NCBI GenBank assembly: GCA_009692395.1
Contig: SHZG01000053.1
Coordinates: 1 to 12,138, forward strand
Direction of reading: 5' to 3'
From: Methylococcales bacterium
GTDB lineage: Bacteria > Pseudomonadota > Gammaproteobacteria > Methylococcales > Methylomonadaceae
Length of the DNA: 12,138 nt
How positions within the stretch are numbered: position 1 is the first letter of the stretch; the number at the start of each line of letters is the position of its first letter. Position numbers and translations under genes: made by a program. Positions 6,012 through 12,138 of the stretch are shown piece by piece. The notes below the pieces were generated by a model that was not told the origin of the DNA, did not search any database, and worked only from the letters and a program-made list of their open reading frames with translations.

Positions 6012-8852
6012 ATGCTCCAACCCTACGAATGGCAAGACAAACCCGCGCTGATTGAACACTTATTCCCTGTGCAGAAAATTTCAGTGGAAAGTTTTAAAGA
6101 ACAAATGGCGGTTCATGGAAAAACACTGACTGCACTGGGTAGCTATTGGAAAGGGCGTAAACCGCTGATACTTAATAAAGCCTGTATTTTAGGTGCGTTG
6201 TTACCTGCAACCGATGACCCACTCAAAGACCTAGAAATTTTTGAGTTGTTGATGGGCATGGATAAAGCCTCTTTAGAACGTCGGTTGGAACATAAAAACG
6301 ACAAGGCTAGTCGTTTTTTTCTGGCACAGGAACAAGACGTTGATAGCCACGCGCCGTATAATGATTGGGTACGCGCCGCGTCTCGACCTGAAGAATGTGG
6401 CGATGAATTGTTTACGCCTAGCTGGGCAACAGTGAATGCGCATCTGGGGACGATGGCTTTTTCCTTTCCTGAACTGGTGGAGCAAATCGGTATTGCCCGT
6501 TTTGGGCATCGTCCTCGCGTTGCCGATGTGTTCAGTGGTAGCGGACAAATTCCGTTTGAAGCGGCGCGATTGGGCTGTGATGTCTATGCCTCTGACTTGA
6601 ACCCGATTGCCTGTATGCTGACGTGGGGTGGTTTTAATATCGTGGGGGCAAGTCCAGAAAAACGCATTGCAATCGACAACGCGCAAAAAGAACTGGCAGA
6701 AAAAGTACAGGCTGAGATTGATGTTTTAGACATCGAAACCGATGGCAAAGGCTGGCGGGCAAAAGTGTTTTTGTATTGCCTTGAAATCGTTTGCCCTGAA
6801 TCGGGTTGGAAAGTGCCGTTATTGCCTACGCTGATTATTGGCAAAGACTATCGAGTTATTGCTCGTCTGATTCCTGTGCCTGCCGAAAAACGCTATAACA
6901 TTAAAATAGTTTATGTTGATAGCGATGAAGAAGTTGAAGCGGCTAAAATCGGCACGGTACAACAGGGTGATGTGGTGCATTCACCCGATGGCGTGACCGT
7001 GTATCGCGTCAGCATCAACGCCATTCGTGGCGATTATAAAGACGACAAAGACAATAAAAACGGTTTGCGGTTCTGGGAAAAATCGGATTTTATCCCTCGC
7101 CCCGATGATATTTATCAGGAACGGCTTTATTGTGTGCAGTGGATGAAAAAGAAACCTAAGGGTTCACGGTTCGACTATGCATTTCGTTCAGTCACTGCCG
7201 ATGACCTCAAACGTGAACAAACAGTGGTTGATTTTGTCGCTACAAACCTTGCCGAGTGGCAGGAAAAAGGCTTTATTCCTGACATGGTGATTGAAAGAGG
7301 ATATAACACAGACCAGCCTATTCGTGAAAGAGGCTGGACACATTGGCATCATCTTTTTAATGCTAGGCAGTTGTTGGTAGCTGGTTACACAAATAAGTAT
7401 GGTAGTGCAGTTGGAAAGTTCGCAATAACAAGAATGCTAAATAAAAATTCTCGATTAAGTCGTTGGGATCAAAATGTTGGTGGGGGTGGTGCAACACAAG
7501 GGGTGTTTGATAATCAGGCACTTAATACACTCTACAATTATGGTGCAAGAGGTGTTCATAACTTAAATGACTCTTTTCAAGTATCCTTTAAAAATTCGCC
7601 TGTGCTATCAGAGACAATGGTTAATTCCCATCCCGCCCAAGCCCTAGCAACCATAAACGACATCTACATCACCGATCCGCCCTACGGTGACGCGGTCAAA
7701 TACGAAGAAATCACCGAATTTTTTATTGCGTGGTTACGCAAAAATCCACCTGCTGAATTTGCACATTGGAATTGGGACAGCCGCCGCTCATTGGCTATTA
7801 AAGGCGAAGGTGAAGACTTTCGACAAGGCATGATTGCCACCTATCGCAACATGGCAGACAAAATGCCCGACCATGGCATTCAGGTTTTAATGTTCACTCA
7901 TCAAAGCGGTTCGATTTGGGGCGATATGGCAAGCATTATTTGGGCAAGTGGTTTGCAAGTCACCGCCGCGTGGTATGTGGTCACAGAAACCGATTCCGCA
8001 CTGCGCCAAGGCGCGAATGTCACAGGAACGATTATGCTGGTATTGCGTAAACGTCAGCAATCCTTAGCCACTTTTCGCAGTGATTTGGGCTGGGAAATTG
8101 AAGAGGCGGTACAAACTCAAATTGAATCCTTGATTGGACTGGATGTGTCCGTTAAAGCGCAAGGTTCAGAAGGGCTGTATAACGATGCCGATTTACAAAT
8201 GGCAGGTTATGCCGCCGCGCTCAAAGTGCTGACCGCTTACGCCACCATAGACGGTAAAAACATGGTGGTCGAAGCCGAAGCCCCACGAATGAAAGGCAAA
8301 AAAACCTTTGTTGATGAACTGATTGATTTTGCCGTGCTCACCGCCGTGCAGTTTTTAGTCCCTGTTGGTTTTGAAAAAGACGAATGGAAAAAACTCACCG
8401 CCGTAGAACGCTTTTATTTGAAAATGGCAGAAATGGAACATCAAGGCAGCAAGACGCTGGATAATTATCAAAACTTTGCCAAAGCCTTTAAAGTTCACCA
8501 CTTCGATCAGTTATTGAGTGATAGTTCTAAAGCCAACGCTGCCCGCCTTAAACTCGCCATTGAATTTAAATCTTCCCTGATGTCAGGTGAGGCTGAGCTT
8601 GCTTCAACCCCATTACGCGCCTTGTTATATGCTTTCTACGAACTGGATAAAGGCATCGAAGTCGATGATGTACTGCTGCATTTGATGGAAAACTGCCCGA
8701 ACTATAATCAAAATAAAGCCTTACTGGCAAAAATGGCACAGTATCTCGCTGAAAAACGCGGCAGTTTAAAAGCCACAAAAACTTTTCACCCCGATAAAGA
8801 AGCCAGTGCAGCGCGTGTGATGGCTGAGGCTATTCGTAGTCAACGACTGTAA
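6012..8852 (+). CDS. DUF1156-family DNA methyltransferase (N6-adenine or N4-cytosine)
   Basis: This 946-aa protein begins with a DUF1156 region (about residues 10-80, LIEHLFPVQKIS and SYWKGRKPLILNKACILGA). The SAM-binding motif is ADVFSGSGQIPFEAARLGC (171-189), with SDLNP (194-198) as the acidic follow-up. The catalytic motif IV is DPPYGD (555-560), preceded by strand IYIT and followed by KYEEITEFFIAWL. Motif I before motif IV with a DPPY motif indicates an exocyclic amino methyltransferase. The roughly 370-residue spacer between them is usual for this family and may hold target recognition. Residues 620-946 form a further mostly helical domain. The likely role is marking host DNA so that the ATPase/helicase machinery spares it. 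ATG 6012 has AAGGA (5997-6001) 10 nt upstream. Bases about 7321-7640, within the spacer, are visibly richer in A/T than the flanks. The recognition site cannot be read from sequence. Confidence 0.93.
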   Translation: MLQPYEWQDKPALIEHLFPVQKISVESFKEQMAVHGKTLTALGSYWKGRKPLILNKACILGALLPATDDPLKDLEIFELLMGMDKASLERRLEHKNDKASRFFLAQEQDVDSHAPYNDWVRAASRPEECGDELFTPSWATVNAHLGTMAFSFPELVEQIGIARFGHRPRVADVFSGSGQIPFEAARLGCDVYASDLNPIACMLTWGGFNIVGASPEKRIAIDNAQKELAEKVQAEIDVLDIETDGKGWRAKVFLYCLEIVCPESGWKVPLLPTLIIGKDYRVIARLIPVPAEKRYNIKIVYVDSDEEVEAAKIGTVQQGDVVHSPDGVTVYRVSINAIRGDYKDDKDNKNGLRFWEKSDFIPRPDDIYQERLYCVQWMKKKPKGSRFDYAFRSVTADDLKREQTVVDFVATNLAEWQEKGFIPDMVIERGYNTDQPIRERGWTHWHHLFNARQLLVAGYTNKYGSAVGKFAITRMLNKNSRLSRWDQNVGGGGATQGVFDNQALNTLYNYGARGVHNLNDSFQVSFKNSPVLSETMVNSHPAQALATINDIYITDPPYGDAVKYEEITEFFIAWLRKNPPAEFAHWNWDSRRSLAIKGEGEDFRQGMIATYRNMADKMPDHGIQVLMFTHQSGSIWGDMASIIWASGLQVTAAWYVVTETDSALRQGANVTGTIMLVLRKRQQSLATFRSDLGWEIEEAVQTQIESLIGLDVSVKAQGSEGLYNDADLQMAGYAAALKVLTAYATIDGKNMVVEAEAPRMKGKKTFVDELIDFAVLTAVQFLVPVGFEKDEWKKLTAVERFYLKMAEMEHQGSKTLDNYQNFAKAFKVHHFDQLLSDSSKANAARLKLAIEFKSSLMSGEAELASTPLRALLYAFYELDKGIEVDDVLLHLMENCPNYNQNKALLAKMAQYLAEKRGSLKATKTFHPDKEASAARVMAEAIRSQRL

Positions 8853-8866
8853 TGCGGTTAAGTAAG

Positions 8867-8899
8867 CCGTTCACCCTGAGCTTGTCGAAGGGTGAATGG
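8867..8899. repeat. REP-like palindrome between methylase and helicase genes
   Basis: TTCACCCT (8870-8877) and AGGGTGAA (8889-8896) pair perfectly around GAGCTTGTCGA, and the stem extends to 11 bp with one mismatch (8867-8877 with 8889-8899). The core CCCTGAGCTTGTCGAAGGG is a motif I recognise as a dispersed intergenic palindrome in many bacterial genomes. It lies in the only gap longer than 20 nt inside the defence operon (8853-8953). It may lower expression of the helicase, stabilise the upstream mRNA, or simply be a parked repeat. There is no T-run after it, so full termination is unlikely. Confidence 0.65.
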
Positions 8900-8953
8900 T
8901 TAAGCCTAGCTAGTAAAAAGCCAACACACATTTAACCCACTACTCAGTAAGTT

Positions 8954-11656
8954 ATGACTCTACGCCGTTTTTCTTCTCGCACTGAACCACTCGATACGGA
9001 ATTTTTAGCAAAATCGCTAAACGGTGCGGTGAAGTATTTTCGTATTGCGGGTTATTTTCGCAGTTCTATCTTTGAGTTAGTCGGTGAGGAAATAGCCCAA
9101 ATTCCCGAAGTAAAAATTGTCTGTAATTCTGAATTAGATAGCGCGGATTTTCGCGTGGCATCGGCTCTAAAAGAACGCTGGAATGAGGTGGATGTTGAAG
9201 CCGAATCCTTGTTAAAAAAAGAGCGATACCAACGGTTAGATCAATTACTCAGGGCGGGTAATGTTGAAATTCGCGTTGTGCCTAAAGAGCGGTTATTTTT
9301 ACACGGTAAAGCGGGTTCAATTCATTATGCTGATGGCAGTCGAAAAGCCTTTGTCGGTTCAGTCAATGAATCAAAAAGCGCGTTTGCGCATAATTATGAA
9401 TTGGTGTGGCAAGATGATGATGCGGACAGTAGCGATTGGGTTGAACAGGAATTTTGGGCGTTATGGCATGAGGGCATCCCATTACCTGAGGCTATTTTAG
9501 CGGAGATTCACCGTGTAGCAACGCGGCAGGAAGTCACGGTTGAGGTGGTAAAACCCGTCGATATGCCAGCGGCAGCAATGGCAGAATCACCTATTTATCG
9601 CGGCGGTGAACAGCTTCAACCGTGGCAACGTTCTTTTGTTACGCTATTTTTGCAACATCGAGAAATCTACGGTAAAGCCCGTTTGTTACTTGCCGATGAA
9701 GTAGGCGTGGGTAAAACCTTGTCGATGGCAACCAGTGCCTTAGTCAGTGTGCTTTTGGGTGATGGTTCGGTGGTTATTTTCGCGCCGTCTACGCTAACAC
9801 TGCAATGGCAAGTCGAAATGAAAGATAAACTTGGCATACCCAGTGCAGTTTGGTCGTCACAGAAAAAAGTGTGGCTAGGTGTTGAAGGGCAGATTCTGTC
9901 ACCACGCGGCGATGCCAATTCTATTAAAAAATGCCCTTATCGTATCGCCATTATTTCTACAGGGCTGATTATGCAGCAACGCGATAATGGCAACTTTATC
10001 AAAGAGGCGGCAATGCTTTTAAGAAATAATTATGGCATGGTGATATTGGATGAAGCCCATAAAGCGCGGGCTAAAGGCGGCTTAGGCAATAATGCCACGC
10101 AACCGAATAATCTACTCGCCTTTATGCAGCTTATCGCTAAACGCACAAAACACCTTATTCTGGGCACAGCAACGCCTATTCAAACGCAGGTGAGTGAGCT
10201 TTTGGATTTGTTGGGTATTCTCAACAGCGGTGCGGAATTTGTTTTAGGCGATGCACTTTCACCTTGGCGGGATTGTGAACGAGCAGTGCCGATGGTAACA
10301 GGCGGCGCAAAACTTGTTGATGAGGCAGACGTTTGGCAATGGCTATGTAATCCATTGCCACCGAATAATGAGCATCCTATTGTTCAGCAGATTCGTGATT
10401 ATTTGAATATTAAATCTAATGATTTTAGTTGTTCACATCGGTTTGATGATCTCGATTTTCTGGTGCGACTGTGGCTCTCAGAGTTTTTAAATCCAGAATT
10501 TTTTCGCTTGAATAACCCTGTGCTTCGCCATACCGTGCTGAGAAAAAGAAAACAGCTTGAAGAAGATGGTTTGTTGGAAAAAGTGGGGGTTAATACACAC
10601 CCGATTTTTGAAAATAATCATCTTTATTCCTCTCGCTTTATCGGTCTAGGCATTCCAACGAATACGCCTTTTGACGTGGCGTATGAAAAAGCAGAAGAGT
10701 TTAGCCGACTTTTGCAAGCACGGACTAAAGCGGGTGGCTTTATGAAGTCGTTGATGTTACAGCGCATTTGTTCTAGCTTTGCCTCTGGGCGAAAAACTGC
10801 ACAAAAAATGCTACTGCATACGGTCTCTAATGAAGATGAAGACCGTATCGAAGAGGTAGAACATATTCTTTCAGCAATGACTCCTGATGAAGTGGCTTGT
10901 TTGCGTGAAATTGATTATCAACTTTCCCGCCCTGAAGCGGTAGATTCTAAACTCGATACAGTAAAGTGGTTTCTCACTGAATTTCGCACTGATGGAAAAA
11001 CGTGGCTAGAACATGGGTGTATTATTTTCAGTCAGTATTACGACACGGCTGAATGGATTGCAAAAGAATTGGCGACTGTTTTTGAAAATGAAGTGGTTGC
11101 TGTTTATGCAGGGGCGGGTAAAAGCGGGCTTTTTCTTGGTAATCAATTCAATGCTGTTGATCGTGAAATTATCAAAGGAGCGGTTAGAACCCGTGAAATA
11201 AGATTAGTTGTGGCAACGGATGCTGCTTGTGAAGGGTTGAATTTACAGGCATTGGGAACGTTGATAAACATTGACCTGCCTTGGAATCCATCACGTTTAG
11301 AACAGCGATTAGGACGTATCAAACGATTCGGACAAACTCGCAAGTCTGTTGATATGCTTAATTTGGTGTACAGCGAAACACAGGATGAAAAGGTTTATAA
11401 CGTTATTTCTGAACGTCTTAAAGATACATTCGATATTTTTGGCAGTCTTCCAGATACCATTGATGACGATTGGATTCAGAATGAAGAAGAACTGCGAGAG
11501 AGAATGAATGAATATATTCATGAGCGTAGCGTGGCTCAAAACGCCTTTTCAGTTAAGTATCGCAACACGCTTGATCCAGAAGCGTATTTATGGGAACAAT
11601 GCGCTTCTGTTCTTTCTCGGCGGGATATTATCAATGCGTTAAGTGAGCCGTGGTGA
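8954..11656 (+). CDS. PLD-like nuclease fused to SNF2-type helicase/translocase
   Basis: This 900-aa protein joins two modules. The N-terminal PLD-like part (about residues 10-180) has LFLHGKAG (H117, K119) and AFVGSVNESKSAF (132-144), the HxK and GSxN elements of the phospholipase D nuclease fold. Only one such motif is present, so activity would need a dimer. The C-terminal part is a superfamily 2 SNF2-like ATPase: LADEVGVGKT (246-255, motif I), LDEAH (365-369, motif II), LGTATP (403-408, motif III), ATDAACEGLNLQ (motif V) and EQRLGRIKRFGQ (783-794, motif VI). Enzymes of this class translocate on double-stranded DNA. Next to the methylase, a role in processing unmethylated phage DNA is plausible. 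ATG 8954 is the first start after an in-frame TAA (8948-8950), but the ribosome site is weak, so expression may be low. The gene ends 11 nt before a convergent gene with no clear terminator. Confidence 0.93.
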   Translation: MTLRRFSSRTEPLDTEFLAKSLNGAVKYFRIAGYFRSSIFELVGEEIAQIPEVKIVCNSELDSADFRVASALKERWNEVDVEAESLLKKERYQRLDQLLRAGNVEIRVVPKERLFLHGKAGSIHYADGSRKAFVGSVNESKSAFAHNYELVWQDDDADSSDWVEQEFWALWHEGIPLPEAILAEIHRVATRQEVTVEVVKPVDMPAAAMAESPIYRGGEQLQPWQRSFVTLFLQHREIYGKARLLLADEVGVGKTLSMATSALVSVLLGDGSVVIFAPSTLTLQWQVEMKDKLGIPSAVWSSQKKVWLGVEGQILSPRGDANSIKKCPYRIAIISTGLIMQQRDNGNFIKEAAMLLRNNYGMVILDEAHKARAKGGLGNNATQPNNLLAFMQLIAKRTKHLILGTATPIQTQVSELLDLLGILNSGAEFVLGDALSPWRDCERAVPMVTGGAKLVDEADVWQWLCNPLPPNNEHPIVQQIRDYLNIKSNDFSCSHRFDDLDFLVRLWLSEFLNPEFFRLNNPVLRHTVLRKRKQLEEDGLLEKVGVNTHPIFENNHLYSSRFIGLGIPTNTPFDVAYEKAEEFSRLLQARTKAGGFMKSLMLQRICSSFASGRKTAQKMLLHTVSNEDEDRIEEVEHILSAMTPDEVACLREIDYQLSRPEAVDSKLDTVKWFLTEFRTDGKTWLEHGCIIFSQYYDTAEWIAKELATVFENEVVAVYAGAGKSGLFLGNQFNAVDREIIKGAVRTREIRLVVATDAACEGLNLQALGTLINIDLPWNPSRLEQRLGRIKRFGQTRKSVDMLNLVYSETQDEKVYNVISERLKDTFDIFGSLPDTIDDDWIQNEEELRERMNEYIHERSVAQNAFSVKYRNTLDPEAYLWEQCASVLSRRDIINALSEPW

Positions 11657-11667
11657 AGAATTCATTT

Positions 11668-11916
11668 TTAAGCAATCGGTGGTTTTTTATGCTTTATAAA
11701 AAGGTCATTTAATGCTTCGCGTAATAGCTCACGCTTATCAAGACCTAATTCAGCCGCAAGAACACCAAATTGGCGATAAGCGGCTGGTTCATATAGTCCT
11801 GAAATCAGGTGTTTACCACGCTTTGGCGAATTAGGAACTGTCGTTGTTGATTCGATGGTCTCTACTACTACAGCATCGGGTTGTTTGACTAGAGAAGCTA
11901 CTTTTTTTGATGTCAT
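11668..11916 (-). CDS. Small ribbon-helix-helix DNA-binding protein (partition/antitoxin type)
   Basis: This 82-aa protein has a disordered N-terminus rich in Val, Thr and Lys (residues 1-35) and a C-terminal ribbon-helix-helix domain, KHLISGLYEPAAYRQFGV then LAAELGLDKRELLREALNDL. It ends in FIKHKKPPIA. The short strand followed by two helices and the PPIA end fits the antitoxin-like RHH proteins often found next to ParA on plasmids and integrative elements. They bind DNA as dimers and act as repressors or centromere-binding partners. The start is ATG complement 11914-11916, with GAGGA about 9-10 nt upstream. An 8-bp-phased array of TCAT-like boxes covers its leader and promoter region, consistent with autoregulation. 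No ParA or toxin partner is in the window; a partner could lie beyond the right edge or be missing. It is convergent with the helicase gene. Confidence 0.8.
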   Translation of the reverse strand: MTSKKVASLVKQPDAVVVETIESTTTVPNSPKRGKHLISGLYEPAAYRQFGVLAAELGLDKRELLREALNDLFIKHKKPPIA

Positions 11917-11976
11917 TATCTTATATCCTCATGGTTTTATTATTTCATAATGTCATGACTATATAATATCATGATT
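11913..11976. promoter_or_regulatory. 8-bp-phased TCAT box array (putative RHH operator/iterons)
   Basis: Cutting the sequence in 8-bp steps from 11913 gives TCATTATC, TTATATCC, TCATGGTT, TTATTATT, TCATAATG, TCATGACT, ATATAATA, TCATGATT. Five of eight units begin TCAT, and two of the remaining three begin TTAT. Two 8-bp palindromes, GTCATGAC (11952-11959) and ATCATGAT (11968-11975), are centred 16 bp apart. Ribbon-helix-helix repressors such as ParG and omega bind short boxes repeated every 7-8 bp, so this is a likely binding array for the adjacent RHH protein, overlapping its leader and probable promoter. Confidence 0.5.
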
Positions 11977-11991
11977 CAATAATCCATTGAT

Positions 11992-12016
11992 GGGTGCAAT
12001 TAACCAAACGACACTA
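11992..12016 (+). repeat. Second copy of the 25-nt element-end repeat
   Basis: This 25-nt stretch starts GGGTGCAATTAACC and ends GACACTA. It matches 1394-1418 at 21 of 25 positions in the same orientation, and its first 12 bases match the complement of the other arm (from 1436 leftward) exactly. A minus-strand reading frame ends 16 nt further on. That position would suit the left terminal repeat of an insertion sequence whose gene runs off the window. Confidence 0.5.
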
Positions 12017-12031
12017 AAGTTCCACGAGATT

Positions 12032-12136
12032 TTAAGTGCGTGAACGTTGCCTAGCTGTCATCAAATTATGCTTTTTTAGCCAATTATGGAGATTTGCCTC
12101 AGTGGTTTTATAACGTTGTGCGACAAATTTCTGCGT
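12032..12136 (-). CDS. 3' end of a minus-strand gene with an HTH-like C-terminus (partial)
   Basis: The minus strand from the right edge is open for 34 codons and stops at TAA (complement 12032-12034). The visible end includes FVAQRYKTTEANLHNWLKKH, followed by NLMTARQRSRT. The pattern A-x-R-(turn)-T-x-x-x-L-x-x-W-L-K-K-H-x-L resembles the second and third helices of a helix-turn-helix of Fis or transposase type. The 5' part lies beyond the window, so neither length nor family can be given. Its stop is 16 nt inside the 25-nt repeat at 11992-12016. It may be the transposase or an accessory gene of an element with that end, or an unrelated regulator. A frame this short could be chance, but the residue pattern is coherent. 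Confidence 0.42.
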   Translation of the reverse strand, partial: TQKFVAQRYKTTEANLHNWLKKHNLMTARQRSRT

Positions 12137-12138
12137 AG

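Noticed and set aside
6273..6686. Open frame of 137 codons on the minus strand inside the methylase gene
   Set aside because: It lies fully antisense to a gene with clear conserved motifs, has no ribosome site and a composition typical of a reverse-frame shadow. The same applies to the other antisense frames in the large genes.
11657..11667. Shared terminator between the convergent helicase and RHH genes
   Set aside because: Only 11 nt separate the stops, and no dyad with a flanking T-run is visible there.
11913..11976. CRISPR-like short repeat array
   Set aside because: The units are 8 bp with no spacers and lie in a promoter-like AT-rich leader; no cas genes are present. A protein-binding array is the simpler reading.

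Overview
The window reads as an accessory (defence-island or mobile-element) segment of a Gammaproteobacterium of moderate to low GC. The taxonomic guess rests on the gene families (a short ProQ/FinO protein, a VapBC pair, a Shine-Dalgarno-led operon style) and on overall base use. It is an inference and could be wrong at family level.

Left part (1-1624): a possible very small ORF (101-247), a ProQ/FinO-domain RNA-binding protein (317-748), and a double helix-turn-helix protein built like a phage terminase small subunit (799-1377). The latter is preceded by a perfect 7+7 bp palindrome. Next come a 43-bp inverted-repeat element (1394-1436) and, butted against it, the last 43 codons of a TacT-like GNAT acetyltransferase whose 5' part is gone. 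This stretch has the look of mobile-DNA debris.

Central part (1625-11656): a same-strand block of six genes about 10 kb long. These are a large DUF499 P-loop ATPase (1625-4690), a DUF3780 protein (4687-5268, ATGA overlap), a VapB-like antitoxin (5287-5562), a PIN-domain VapC toxin (5555-5995, GTG start, 8-bp overlap), a DUF1156 DNA adenine/cytosine-N4 methyltransferase (6012-8852), and a PLD-like/SNF2-type helicase (8954-11656). The ATPase + DUF3780 + DUF1156 methylase + PLD-helicase set matches what I recall as the Hma (helicase-methylase-ATPase) anti-phage system, a relative in logic of DISARM and BREX: self DNA is marked by methylation, and an ATPase and a translocase/nuclease act on unmarked DNA. 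The core is therefore probably a known type. The unusual point is that a complete toxin-antitoxin pair is stitched into the middle of the operon, with translational coupling or short gaps on both sides. A REP-like palindrome sits in the only long gap, between methylase and helicase.

Right part (11657-12138): a convergent small ribbon-helix-helix protein (complement 11668-11916), whose upstream region carries a striking 8-bp-phased TCAT-type array likely to be its operator. It is followed by a second copy of the 25-nt sequence found at 1394-1418 (now 11992-12016, same orientation) and the 3' end of another minus-strand gene with a helix-turn-helix-like C-terminus. The two repeat copies bracket the defence block and may mark insertion-sequence ends or past mobilisation. 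No rRNA, tRNA or CRISPR array was seen.
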